NCBI GenBank assembly: GCA_937899935.1
Contig: CALCOW010000300.1
Location: 1-11,915, forward strand
Reading direction: 5' to 3'
Source: an uncultured Phycisphaerae bacterium
GTDB taxonomy: Bacteria > Planctomycetota > Phycisphaerae > Phycisphaerales > SM1A02
DNA: 11,915 bases
Positions 1 through 7,339 of this stretch are shown piece by piece. The first letter of the stretch is position 1; every line of letters starts with the position of its first letter. The position numbers and the translations under genes were made by a program. The notes below the pieces were generated by a model. That model saw only the letters and a program-made list of their open reading frames with translations, had not been told where the DNA came from and did no database searches.

Positions 1-721
1 TTGGTACCAGTTCAAACACACCACCCAGTTTTTCGACTAAGGATGCCTGAACTGAATGCCATTTCTCATTCCAACTGTGAGCATTCGATCCATTGCGTGG
101 ACCAGTATCAGCTACTAACAACTCCACCATCCCTCGACCACAAAGAGCCTCAACAAATGAAATACTCAGTTCCACGCGGCGTAAGCCCACCGGTGCTTCA
201 GCACTCAGTTCAACTGCTCGACAAAGCGTTGATCCAAGAACTTCTCTTAATGAGTGAACTGGCAAAGCGCTCACGCGCTTATCTATTTGAATATCAAGTT
301 CAACCTGCATTTGCTTTGCAGATTCACGAAGACAACTAATGAGTTCTTCTAGTTCCGCGTTGGTTTCAACAGCAGCTTCAGGATCAACAACAACTGCGTT
401 GGCGTCCTGTTCTTCCGACACCGCACCGTAGAGGCTTGCAATGCGTTCGATAGCCGCTTGCGCCGTATCGAGACGACTCAGAACTCTGTTACCAAGAAGC
501 CCACTGCTCTGGCTCACCTCTGGCTGCATGTCGAGAAGCTCCTGAGCCTCGGCAATAGCGGTGTGGGAACACAAGAGCAAGTCCCATACGTGATCAGGCA
601 AGCCCTGCTTTGGCACCACAGGCTCATCGCGCATGGGCCATGTGCCTGGTGCCCCCTCAAAGGGCACTACATTCGTATGAAGATCATCTTGACGTTTTTG
701 TTTAGCATCATTTTTATTCAT
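1..721 (-). CDS. Degenerate histidine-kinase-like ATPase domain protein, partial (3' end outside window)
   Basis: An uninterrupted minus-strand frame runs from an ATG at 721 to the window edge: 240 codons with no stop. An AAGGG element lies just upstream of the ATG, and an in-frame TGA a little further up fixes this start. The N-terminus (1-45) is polar and lacks a signal peptide. Residues 46-100 look helical and include a histidine (H53, 'CSHTAIAEA') where a DHp-type helix might lie. Residues 122-240 resemble a HATPase_c fold: a helix-strand lead-in, 'LREVLGSTLCRAVELS' (158-173) at the N-box, 'VADTGP' (203-208) at the G1 box, and 'LVEKLGGVFEL' (228-238) matching the end of kinase ATPase domains. 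The Mg-binding Asn of the N-box appears to be Arg168, so ATP binding or catalysis may be lost. No transmembrane segment is visible. The domain call comes from motif reading. It could be a sensor-kinase relative or a protein-interaction scaffold. The partner and signal are unknown. Confidence 0.7.
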   Translation of the reverse strand, partial: MNKNDAKQKRQDDLHTNVVPFEGAPGTWPMRDEPVVPKQGLPDHVWDLLLCSHTAIAEAQELLDMQPEVSQSSGLLGNRVLSRLDTAQAAIERIASLYGAVSEEQDANAVVVDPEAAVETNAELEELISCLRESAKQMQVELDIQIDKRVSALPVHSLREVLGSTLCRAVELSAEAPVGLRRVELSISFVEALCGRGMVELLVADTGPRNGSNAHSWNEKWHSVQASLVEKLGGVFELVP

Positions 722-739
722 GGCCCTTTGGAATCGTCA

Positions 740-773
740 TGCCTGATGAGGCACTTAAGCGACAATGTCGCTT
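740..773 (-). promoter_or_regulatory. Tandem dyads just upstream of the kinase-like gene
   Basis: Two inverted repeats lie side by side within 55 bp of the ATG at 721. The first is TGCCT-GATG-AGGCA (740-753). The second is AAGCGACA-A-TGTCGCTT (757-773), with perfect 8-bp arms around one central base. Neither is followed by a T-run on the minus strand, so they do not look like intrinsic terminators. They could be an operator for a dimeric repressor, or leader-RNA hairpins affecting translation of the downstream gene. Function is inferred from position only. Confidence 0.4.
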
Positions 774-895
774 TGACGCAACATTCTTGTCGGACACCGC
801 GTTTATGATGCACCAAGGGGACATTTGGACCAAAAAGAGTGGCGAGAAAACTGCACAATGAGTCAATGTGAAAAAACGCCAGGCTTTTTAAGCAC

Positions 896-950
896 AAAAA
901 AAACCGGCCCTCCAACGTCGCTTCTCCTCCATAGCGAGGTTGACAGGGCC
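896..950 (-). terminator. Intrinsic terminator downstream of the UbiA-family gene
   Basis: Read on the minus strand, an imperfect hairpin has outer arms GGCCCT/AGGGCC (906-911 and 945-950) and inner pairs CAAC/GTTG and CGCT/AGCG around a loop of about 10 nt. It is followed by GG and then eight consecutive T residues (complement of 896-903). This is the classic Rho-independent layout. It sits about 130 bp past the stop of the UbiA-family gene, and so should separate that transcript from the kinase-like gene. Confidence 0.75.
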
Positions 951-1081
951 AGTTCTTCTCTAACCCTACCCCGCCAGAACACCGTGACAAGATTTATTAA
1001 CCGGCAATACGAGATTTGAGCCGTCAGATAACCACCAAGGGCTATTTCTAGACAGAAAAACTCAGTTCCTCGTGTTCATGG

Positions 1082-2098
1082 CTAGCTTCTGAACGCCACC
1101 GGTCGTCCCGTCAGTCCAGCGACCTCACGAATCATGGTCATCACACAGAAACCGACGAGAGCAAAAATGCCCATCCCAATTGCTTCGGGAATCAAATCCA
1201 GTGCCAACAGCCACGCAGCGGCGTACAGACTCTGCCACATCGCCCCATAGCGACGTAGTTTCTCGGCACCGGCTCGCGGGTCAATTGAACGAAGCTTCCA
1301 CTGCACCACCACTAAGAATCCTGCCACGGCAATCAATGGATAGACCACTGCCCACGGACTGATTCCCGCCGGCCAGAGTGACCCCTGGGTCATCAGCCCC
1401 GCGCCGATGATAATGGCCGACCAAAAGATCCAAGCGAGTGAAGTCATGACAATCGTCTGTGTCGTGATGCGTGGTCGCTTCTCTTCCAAGAGATGAACCA
1501 CCATTGAGATCGCCATAATGTGTGTCATGATTAACCAAAGCGGGAGCGTAAATGAGAGTTCATGGTTGGGTATCAGCATATGAACCACATACAACAGGCC
1601 AATTGTTGTAAAGCCAACGGCTGGTATAAATTTTCCTGCCGTGTTGTAGAAAAGAAGGCCCGCAGCCATCAGCAAAGTCAGCACGACCGCCCAAACACCC
1701 AAGATCGATGCACCAAGAAAAGCAAGTAAGAGAGCTCCGATAGTGATCACCACAGCCTGACCAATTCGAATACGTCCAGCTGGAATAGGACGATCTGGGC
1801 TAAAGGCTGAATCGTGCTGAAGATCGAGCAAGTCGTTGAGTGCAGCTCCGTGAGCAAACAACCCCAGTGCCAAGACCGCTCCAGCGACCAACGATAATCC
1901 CACGGGTAGGTTATGCACGTGTATATGCGTGTACTGGGGCTCAGCTCGGGTCAGCAAAATAATGAACCAAATGTCGCTGACCCCGCCAAAAGCGATGGTC
2001 AGCCTGGTGAGCTGAATGGCCGTCAAGATGCGCATTAAGAAGCGACTCATAGCCTCTATCTTACGCTGGACTGCAGCGAAGTCTTTTGGCTGGCACAT
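1082..2098 (-). CDS. UbiA-family membrane prenyltransferase
   Basis: The product is a 338-residue integral membrane protein with about nine hydrophobic segments, the usual build of UbiA-superfamily enzymes, which transfer isoprenoid chains to aromatic or other acceptors. The first Asp-rich motif is intact: N88-D89-x-x-D92-x-x-x-D96 ('NDLLDLQHD'), followed by 'DRPIPAGRI' (102-110), matching the family pattern that binds Mg-diphosphate. A 'YNTAGKFIPAVG' stretch (151-162) fits the segment after helix 4. The second Asp-rich motif is not recognisable; the closest candidate is 'HLLEEKRPR' (202-210), where acidic residues are present but not in the usual DxxxD spacing. The acceptor (quinone, haem, chlorin or lipid) cannot be told from sequence, and neighbours give no clue. 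The ATG at 2098 is the longest start. An ATG at 2050 (Met17) with a nearby AGAGG is an alternative that keeps all helices. It is transcribed divergently from ribH. Confidence 0.8.
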   Translation of the reverse strand: MCQPKDFAAVQRKIEAMSRFLMRILTAIQLTRLTIAFGGVSDIWFIILLTRAEPQYTHIHVHNLPVGLSLVAGAVLALGLFAHGAALNDLLDLQHDSAFSPDRPIPAGRIRIGQAVVITIGALLLAFLGASILGVWAVVLTLLMAAGLLFYNTAGKFIPAVGFTTIGLLYVVHMLIPNHELSFTLPLWLIMTHIMAISMVVHLLEEKRPRITTQTIVMTSLAWIFWSAIIIGAGLMTQGSLWPAGISPWAVVYPLIAVAGFLVVVQWKLRSIDPRAGAEKLRRYGAMWQSLYAAAWLLALDLIPEAIGMGIFALVGFCVMTMIREVAGLTGRPVAFRS

Positions 2099-2109
2099 TG
2101 CAGGTCATA

Positions 2110-2138
2110 TTGCCCCCATTGCTTCACCAAACTAGGAT
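2110..2138 (+). promoter_or_regulatory. Candidate sigma70-type promoter for ribH-nusB-ftsY
   Basis: The 66-bp gap between the divergent UbiA-family gene and ribH contains TTGCCC (2110-2115), a 17-bp spacer, and TAGGAT (2133-2138). This is a moderate match to the -35/-10 consensus with optimal spacing. It would start transcription near 2145, about 20 bp before the ribH ATG. An AGGA at 2155-2158 may serve as ribosome binding site. The call rests on pattern alone. Confidence 0.35.
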
Positions 2139-2164
2139 GACGTAGCTCAGACCTAGGACCTGAA

Positions 2165-2653
2165 ATGTACGATAAAGATCTCACCACAATTGACGCGACC
2201 AATCTCCGCATTGAACTGGCGGTCAGCAGCTACCACGCTGAGATTACTGACGCTCTCTCGATAGGCGCCGTTCGCTGTTTCATGGACGCTGGTGGCCAGG
2301 GTACACAGATTGTCCGGCATGTGGCGCCTGGTTCGTGGGAGCTTATTGGCTTGTGCGCCGCATTAGCAGATAAACAGCGGCCCAATCCACCAGACGCAAT
2401 TATTGCGATCGGGTGTATCATCACTGGTGAAACAACCCACGATCAATACATTGCTCAAGGCGTCACACAAGGTCTTACCAGTATCATGGTCAACTCCGGT
2501 ATACCCATCGCACTTGGTGTCCTGACTTGCCAGACGATCGAACAAGCCAAGGAGCGTGCTGGTGGTTCCGTTGGAAATAAGGGACATGATGCAATGACGG
2601 CAGCAATACGACTCGCTCATTCGATCCGAGCTTTAAGAGAACCAGCTACGTGA
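2165..2653 (+). CDS. ribH: 6,7-dimethyl-8-ribityllumazine synthase
   Basis: This enzyme condenses 5-amino-6-ribitylaminouracil with 3,4-dihydroxy-2-butanone 4-phosphate to give 6,7-dimethyl-8-ribityllumazine, the penultimate step of riboflavin synthesis. In other bacteria it usually forms pentamers or 60-subunit shells in the cytoplasm. The 162-residue product is full length for the family. Diagnostic stretches in order are 'SSYHAEIT' (21-28, substrate ring pocket), 'PGSWEL' (55-60), 'GCIITGETTHDQY' (83-95) with the catalytic His92, 'GIPIALGVLT' (112-121), and 'ERAGGSVGNKG' (130-140) with the phosphate-binding Arg131. No other rib gene is in the window. Its TGA overlaps the GTG start of nusB, which suggests translational coupling. 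The ribH-nusB pairing is common in bacteria. Confidence 0.96.
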   Translation: MYDKDLTTIDATNLRIELAVSSYHAEITDALSIGAVRCFMDAGGQGTQIVRHVAPGSWELIGLCAALADKQRPNPPDAIIAIGCIITGETTHDQYIAQGVTQGLTSIMVNSGIPIALGVLTCQTIEQAKERAGGSVGNKGHDAMTAAIRLAHSIRALREPAT

Positions 2654-3114
2654 TCGATTCACCACGAAATATGCGTCGTGCAGCACTTCAGTGCTTGTAT
2701 CAATTCGACTCCAGTACTGATATTGGAGACGAGGAGGTGCGCGAATCGCTTCGTGAATCTCCAGGATCCGATACCGATCATGAAGAGGGGCTGAAATTGG
2801 CTCGGCAAGCATGGACGGTCCACTCGAAGGCTGATGCAATGGCCACGGAGTACGCCGAAGATTGGCCCACCCGGAGACAACCGATTGTGGATCGCTCCAT
2901 TCTCCGCTTGGCTTACTGTGAAATGGCCTTAGGACGAACCCCACCGAAAGTGGCTATCAATGAAGCCGTTGAGTTGGCCAAAGAGTTCAGCACAGAACAA
3001 TCACCCATGTTTATCAACGGCATTCTGGACAAGATGTACCGCTCTATGCGTGAAAGCGGCGAGATTGAAGACACATCAAATATCGTTTCCGAGACCGTAA
3101 CACCCAACGATTAA
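2650..3114 (+). CDS. nusB: Transcription antitermination factor NusB
   Basis: NusB pairs with NusE (ribosomal protein S10) and binds boxA RNA to prevent premature termination, chiefly in rRNA operons. The 154-residue product shows the family landmarks: 'RRAALQCLYQFD' (9-20, RNA-binding first helix), 'W..RRQPIVDRSILRLAYCEM' (77-97 region), 'PPKVAINEAVELAKEFS' (about 101-117) and 'FINGILDKMYRSM' (about 123-135). A non-conserved acidic tail follows. The GTG start overlaps the ribH stop (GTGA), which favours it. An internal ATG at 2671 (Met8) would still keep the whole domain, so the exact start is not certain. The ftsY start follows 4 nt after the stop, placing it in the middle of a tight operon. 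Confidence 0.95.
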   Translation: MIDSPRNMRRAALQCLYQFDSSTDIGDEEVRESLRESPGSDTDHEEGLKLARQAWTVHSKADAMATEYAEDWPTRRQPIVDRSILRLAYCEMALGRTPPKVAINEAVELAKEFSTEQSPMFINGILDKMYRSMRESGEIEDTSNIVSETVTPND

Positions 3115-3118
3115 GCCT

Positions 3119-4051
3119 ATGGGACTCTTCCGCGCCACACTCTCTGCAGTGACTGGAGCACTCCGCAAGACGCAGGAGACGCTCACTTCGCCGCTACGCT
3201 CATTGCTTGCCGGTCGCACACTTGATGACACGCTTATTGATGAGATCGAGTTACTGCTGCTCAAGGCTGATGTTGGCATCAAGACAACCGAGATCATCAT
3301 TTCATCACTCAGAGAAGATGTACGGCAAGGCAAGCTCAAGCGAGGCGAGGATGTCTTTGAGTTTCTTCGTAGTCTTCTGGCTGATCGCTGGCGTGAATCC
3401 GAACATCAGCTCGCAACTTCAGGCGATGGCCCAACAGCGATTCTTGTCGCTGGTGTCAACGGCGTCGGCAAAACCACGAGTGTGGCCAAAATTGCACACG
3501 CACTTAGACAAGATGGAAAGAGCGTATTGCTGGCTGCCGCTGATACCTTTCGTGCTGGGGCCATCGAACAGCTCGCCGTCTGGTCGGACCGACTGGGTGT
3601 TGACTTGGTGCGAGGCGAACCAGGCAGTGACCCTGCCAGCGTCGCCTACGATGCAGCCACCGCCGCCAAAGCACGAAACAGCGATGTGTTGTTGATCGAT
3701 ACGGCTGGAAGACTTCATAGTGAAGAGTCACTGATGCGCCAGTTGACCAAAATCCGAGATGTCGTCGCCAAACAAATTCCAGGCGCGCCACATGAGGTCC
3801 TGCTGGTACTGGATGCGACCCAGGGACAAAATGCACTGGTCCAGGCTCGACACTTTCAGGATGCCATTGATGTCAGCGGGCTCTTTCTCAGCAAACTTGA
3901 CGGCACCGCTCGCGGTGGCATTGTGCTGGCCATTCAGGATGAATTAGGGATACCGGTCAAACTGATCGGCGTCGGCGAAAGACCTGAGGACGTTGAACCC
4001 TTTCACCCCAGTGATTTCCTTGAGGCGATGTTCGATGAAGAGCGAGGTTGA
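3119..4051 (+). CDS. ftsY: Signal recognition particle receptor FtsY
   Basis: FtsY is the SRP receptor GTPase. It docks SRP-ribosome complexes at the inner membrane, and its paired GTPase cycle with Ffh releases the nascent chain to SecYEG. The 310-residue product is an NG-domain protein. It has a short amphipathic N-terminus (1-20, the likely membrane-targeting helix) instead of the long acidic A domain of E. coli, as in many non-proteobacteria. The N domain spans about 20-95. GTPase motifs in order are 'GVNGVGKTT' (112-120, P-loop), 'DTFRAGAIEQL' (142-152, insertion box), 'DTAGR' (194-198), 'SKLDGTARGG' (258-267, base recognition, Ser in place of the usual Thr) and 'GVGERPEDVEPF' (284-295). 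All key residues are present. Start is the ATG 4 nt after nusB. The next gene downstream is the outer-membrane assembly gene lptD. Confidence 0.97.
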   Translation: MGLFRATLSAVTGALRKTQETLTSPLRSLLAGRTLDDTLIDEIELLLLKADVGIKTTEIIISSLREDVRQGKLKRGEDVFEFLRSLLADRWRESEHQLATSGDGPTAILVAGVNGVGKTTSVAKIAHALRQDGKSVLLAAADTFRAGAIEQLAVWSDRLGVDLVRGEPGSDPASVAYDAATAAKARNSDVLLIDTAGRLHSEESLMRQLTKIRDVVAKQIPGAPHEVLLVLDATQGQNALVQARHFQDAIDVSGLFLSKLDGTARGGIVLAIQDELGIPVKLIGVGERPEDVEPFHPSDFLEAMFDEERG

Positions 4052-4151
4052 TCGGCCCTTCACTGCCTTTGGGGCATGGAGATCATCTTGCCAGCGTGCC
4101 CTTCACCCCGGCTGAGCACGCCATTCTGTTCCAGCGGTTATCATTTCCACT

Positions 4152-4697
4152 GTGAGCCTTCCCCACTCACCAACCGAATGGATTCGAAGAGCTACGCCAA
4201 GCGTAAGGAAGCTGGCCGTTTTGCTATTGGCAATACTGCTGTTGTTCACTGGTGCGGTCAGTGCCCAAGAGACCGCGGCGGACGAGCTACCCGTCCCACC
4301 CCCAATTACGAAACCGATTGTCATTGAAACAGCGCCACCGACAGCGCCCGTTGACGAGAGTCCATCGAATCAAAAATCGCTCGGTGGCGGCCAAATTCTA
4401 GACAAGGCTTCTGGTGGGATCGAGATTTCTGGTGACCGACTCAGTGGCATGGTCTTACCAATCGAACCCATTGCCGAGGAGGCTTCTTTCTCTGCACTCC
4501 GTGTCTGGAATTGGAGCGTCAACGATACCAAGCGACTCGTCCTCCAGGGAGATGTCAAAATCAACATCGGCCAGTATGCCTTCGAAGCTGAGAGGGCTGT
4601 GGTTTGGATCAACCGAATGAACAGTGCCCAGGGCTTGATCAGCCAGATCGCCGTGTACTTTCCGAGCTCGGCGTTGCTGGCAATCATGTCCTGGTAA
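4152..4697 (+). CDS. lptD: LptD-like outer-membrane LPS assembly protein, N-terminal part (frame broken)
   Basis: This is the 5' portion of a gene that continues in another frame at 4604-7264. It starts at GTG 4152 with no obvious Shine-Dalgarno, so the start is tentative. Residues 1-38 form a clear Sec signal peptide: basic n-region (RR, RK), hydrophobic core at 21-36, and a V-S-A cleavage site at 36-38. A Pro-rich linker (47-75) follows. An OstA-like beta segment, 'LVLQGDVKINIGQYAFEAER' (129-148), then begins the LptD/LptA-type periplasmic domain. After 'IAVYF' (166-170) the frame reads a short non-homologous tail and stops at 4697. One extra base near 4661 would join F170 directly to 'SELGVAGNHVLV' in the next frame. 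Hence this is probably one gene of about 1037 codons split by a one-base shift (true mutation or base-calling error), not a separate small protein. Confidence 0.8.
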   Translation: MSLPHSPTEWIRRATPSVRKLAVLLLAILLLFTGAVSAQETAADELPVPPPITKPIVIETAPPTAPVDESPSNQKSLGGGQILDKASGGIEISGDRLSGMVLPIEPIAEEASFSALRVWNWSVNDTKRLVLQGDVKINIGQYAFEAERAVVWINRMNSAQGLISQIAVYFPSSALLAIMSW

Positions 4698-7264
4698 CGG
4701 CCAGTACAACAGGTCAGGTGCAAATTCATACCGCCCTTATGACACCCGGCCAACCCAATATGCCTGGTCTTCTTCAGGTCGCTCATGAGCGCTTAGCCAA
4801 ACACCTATGGCAAATCGTCTCAACGCCACCAGCGTTGACTCAACGCCCGCAGGTGAAGACCCCCTATCAAACACCTGAGTTTATGCCAACACCAGGAGGC
4901 TCGCCGCCAAAGGCACCAAAAGTCGAGGCCGCCACCTTAGATGGCATGCCAGATCGCAGTGAGTCAACGCCATGGCTCAAGTCACCCAACGGACGCATTC
5001 GTTTTATTGCAGGGCGAGCTGAGTTCGAACCTGGCGCTGATCAAAATACCATTAGCGTCTTAGGCACGGTCATGGTTGAGTACCAAGCTGGTAGCCTGAA
5101 CAACTTTGATAATTTCTCGACCCTCACGCTGACGGCGCAACGAGGTGTTGTCTTTCTTCAGCCTGGATCAGTCAAAGACATCATGTCTGAGGAGCTCTCC
5201 AACGAAGACATACTCGGGATCTATCTTGAAGGCAACGTTGTCGCGGATGTCGACAATGGTGAGTATGTGATTCGCGCTCCCAAGGTCTACTACGACTTTG
5301 AGAACGGGCAAGCCATCATGCTCAATGCCGTCTTGCGTACCTACAACCGTGAAGGTCGGTTCCCGCTGTATGCCCGTGCTGCAGAACTTCGCCAAGCTGC
5401 CGACCATCAGTGGCATGCCAAGCAAGCAACTATTTCAACCAGCGAGTTCTTTACACCGCACTTTGCCATTGGCTCAGAACGCGTCAGGATCGATCGGGTG
5501 CCTTCGGCAGATGCACCAGATGAAGAACAGATCTTCTTTCATAGTGAACACAACACCTTTCGTGCCGGCGGTACACCTATTGGATACTGGCCAGTCTTTA
5601 GTGGTTCACACCGTCGTTTTCCTCTGAAGAGTATTCGAGGTGGGTACAACACCTATAAGGGTGCCATCATCGGAACTCGATGGGACTTCTGGTCGCTGAT
5701 GGGAATGGATGCCCCTGAGGGCATCGACACCACGCTCAAACTTGATGGCTACACCGCTCGAGGCGTTGGTGGCGGGGTTGAGGCAGGCTATTACTTTGGA
5801 GAAACCTCGGGCGAGCTCGACCTGTATTTACAATCCGACCAAGGCGAAGAGCGAACTGCGGCTGGTCGAACGCTCGATGTCGAGGACCATCTGCGCGGAC
5901 TCGCGCTTTGGCAACATACTTCAATACTCAGCAATAACTGGTTGGTCCAAGCGCAAGCGTCTTACATCAGTGACGACACGTATATTTCTTCTTGGCGTGA
6001 AGAGGATTACTACGATCGGCGCGAATACGAAACCAGCCTCTATGCGAAATACCAGGACCAGAACACTGCTTTTACAGCCCTGGTCGATTACTCGCTCAAT
6101 GACTTTATTTCCAATGCTTGGCTCTTGGCAAGTCGACAGTATCAAGTCGATAAGTTCCCTGAGTTCACCTACCGAAGGTATGGCGACAATCTCTTTGATG
6201 TACTGACCTACTCGAGTGAATATCGGGCCAGCCGAATGCGCATGGTCTTTCAGGATGGCACTCCCGAGTCCATTGGTGTGAGAGACAAAGGTTTTGCCGT
6301 GGACGAAGACCAGCCCTTCGCAGATGCACTGCGTGATCAAGGTTTAGTTGAAAGCTGGGTCACTCAACTCAACACCCGCCAGGAACTCTCAGCACCACTC
6401 AACTTTGGCTGGCTGAAGGCAACACCCTTTGCTTCGGTTGAGGCCTCTTACTTTCTCGATCAATATTCCTCGCTCAGCGATGAAGAAAAGAAACTACTGC
6501 TATCGGGTTCTATTGGTGTGCGATTGAATACCGAAATCCAGCGAGTCTACAACAGCGTTGAAAATGAACTTCTGGACATCAATCGTCTGCGACACATCAT
6601 CGAGCCATACGTGATGCTCTGGTATGCACACAATGACTTCGACGATGCACAGCGACCCCAATATGAGGCAGCGGTTGATCAAATCGCTGATGGAGCCGTG
6701 GCCCAGATCGGCGTCCGCAATACGTTCCAAACCCAACGAGGTGGACCCGGCCAATGGCGATCGGTCGACTTCCTTACCTTCGATGCGTATGCCGTACTAA
6801 CGGGCAATGAAGATTATCAGCGCTATCCAACCCCTCAATATTTTTCTTGGCGGCCACAGTATTCATCGCTTGCTGACCATCTCAGAGGGAAGGGTGTCTG
6901 GCTGATTACCGATACCATGTCATTCTCTGGAGATGTGATTTGGGATCTTCATAACAATGAACTGGCGCGAACATCCGTCGGCGTTTCGTTTGATCACTCC
7001 CCACAGATGAAAACGTATGTCGAGTACCGGATGACTTCGTTTAACGAGTCAGAACTGCTGGATCTTGGTTGGGAATACGAGATTAGCAAGCGGTACACTG
7101 TCAAAGTCTTCCCGCAATGGGATTTCCGAAGAAATGACCTGCGCAACTTCAATGTTCAGGTCACGCGCCGTTTTCCCGATTTCGAGTTCGTGGTTCGGGT
7201 CAGATACGACCAAATCGATGGCGAAACGACCGCCTCAGCATCACTTGACCTTTCTGATTTCTAG
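4604..7264 (+). CDS. lptD: LptD-like outer-membrane LPS assembly protein, main part (OstA domain and beta-barrel)
   Basis: LptD, usually with LptE, forms the outer-membrane translocon that inserts lipopolysaccharide into the outer leaflet. The frame opens with a TTG at 4604, but a sensible junction from the signal-peptide frame lies at about 4661 (residue 20 here); residues 1-19 are probably not translated. Residues about 131-330 form OstA-like beta-jellyroll repeats ('LGTVMVEYQAG', 'IYLEGNVVADVDNGEYVIRA'), ending in 'GTPIGYWPVF' (323-332), the family's strand-to-barrel hallmark. Residues about 345-886 alternate polar and aromatic positions like a large beta-barrel, include the LptD signature 'RLRHIIEPYVMLWY' (661-674), and end in Phe as outer-membrane proteins do. 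The corrected protein (about 1037 aa) is longer than E. coli LptD (784 aa) and has no cysteine, so the disulfide-dependent folding of the E. coli protein cannot apply. No separate lptE is seen. It follows ftsY by 100 bp and may be co-transcribed. Confidence 0.85.
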   Translation: MDQPNEQCPGLDQPDRRVLSELGVAGNHVLVTASTTGQVQIHTALMTPGQPNMPGLLQVAHERLAKHLWQIVSTPPALTQRPQVKTPYQTPEFMPTPGGSPPKAPKVEAATLDGMPDRSESTPWLKSPNGRIRFIAGRAEFEPGADQNTISVLGTVMVEYQAGSLNNFDNFSTLTLTAQRGVVFLQPGSVKDIMSEELSNEDILGIYLEGNVVADVDNGEYVIRAPKVYYDFENGQAIMLNAVLRTYNREGRFPLYARAAELRQAADHQWHAKQATISTSEFFTPHFAIGSERVRIDRVPSADAPDEEQIFFHSEHNTFRAGGTPIGYWPVFSGSHRRFPLKSIRGGYNTYKGAIIGTRWDFWSLMGMDAPEGIDTTLKLDGYTARGVGGGVEAGYYFGETSGELDLYLQSDQGEERTAAGRTLDVEDHLRGLALWQHTSILSNNWLVQAQASYISDDTYISSWREEDYYDRREYETSLYAKYQDQNTAFTALVDYSLNDFISNAWLLASRQYQVDKFPEFTYRRYGDNLFDVLTYSSEYRASRMRMVFQDGTPESIGVRDKGFAVDEDQPFADALRDQGLVESWVTQLNTRQELSAPLNFGWLKATPFASVEASYFLDQYSSLSDEEKKLLLSGSIGVRLNTEIQRVYNSVENELLDINRLRHIIEPYVMLWYAHNDFDDAQRPQYEAAVDQIADGAVAQIGVRNTFQTQRGGPGQWRSVDFLTFDAYAVLTGNEDYQRYPTPQYFSWRPQYSSLADHLRGKGVWLITDTMSFSGDVIWDLHNNELARTSVGVSFDHSPQMKTYVEYRMTSFNESELLDLGWEYEISKRYTVKVFPQWDFRRNDLRNFNVQVTRRFPDFEFVVRVRYDQIDGETTASASLDLSDF

Positions 7265-7339
7265 GCACCATAGACCATGGGCTTGCCTATGAGTCCCTAA
7301 GAGATCTGATCACCAGCAACGCTCAATCCACTATGACTG

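Larger units (their letters stand above)
722..1081. other. Intergenic region between UbiA-family gene and kinase-like gene
   Basis: This 360-bp stretch holds no convincing gene. Short open frames on both strands have no recognisable domain and no supported start. It contains a strong minus-strand terminator hairpin (896-950) for the UbiA-family gene. Between that and the next start lie two short dyads at 740-773. The rest, including 951-1081, shows nothing I can identify. A minus-strand promoter for the kinase-like gene should lie between about 740 and 895, but no convincing -35/-10 pair stands out. Confidence 0.6.

Noticed and set aside
1..339. Plus-strand open frame of 112 codons
   Set aside because: The opposite strand holds a longer uninterrupted frame with HATPase-like motifs. 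The plus frame has no recognisable domain.
458..808. Plus-strand open frame of 116 codons
   Set aside because: It lies mostly antisense to the kinase-like gene and extends over the dyads. There is no domain and no ribosome binding site.
718..990. Minus-strand open frame of 90 codons
   Set aside because: It reads through the UbiA terminator hairpin and the dyads. Its composition is not protein-like and no family is recognisable.
3204..3836. Several long alternative frames on both strands inside ftsY
   Set aside because: These are shadows of a gene with all SRP-GTPase motifs.
4604..4660. TTG at 4604 as the true start of an independent 886-residue protein
   Set aside because: It would give an outer-membrane barrel without a signal peptide. 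The signal peptide and first OstA strand are just upstream in another frame, and the first 19 residues of this frame do not look like the family.
4655..4665. Programmed -1 ribosomal frameshift site
   Set aside because: The local sequence TACTTTCCGAG has no X-XXY-YYZ heptamer in the zero frame, and no obvious stimulatory stem was found right after it. A sequence error or single-base deletion is simpler.
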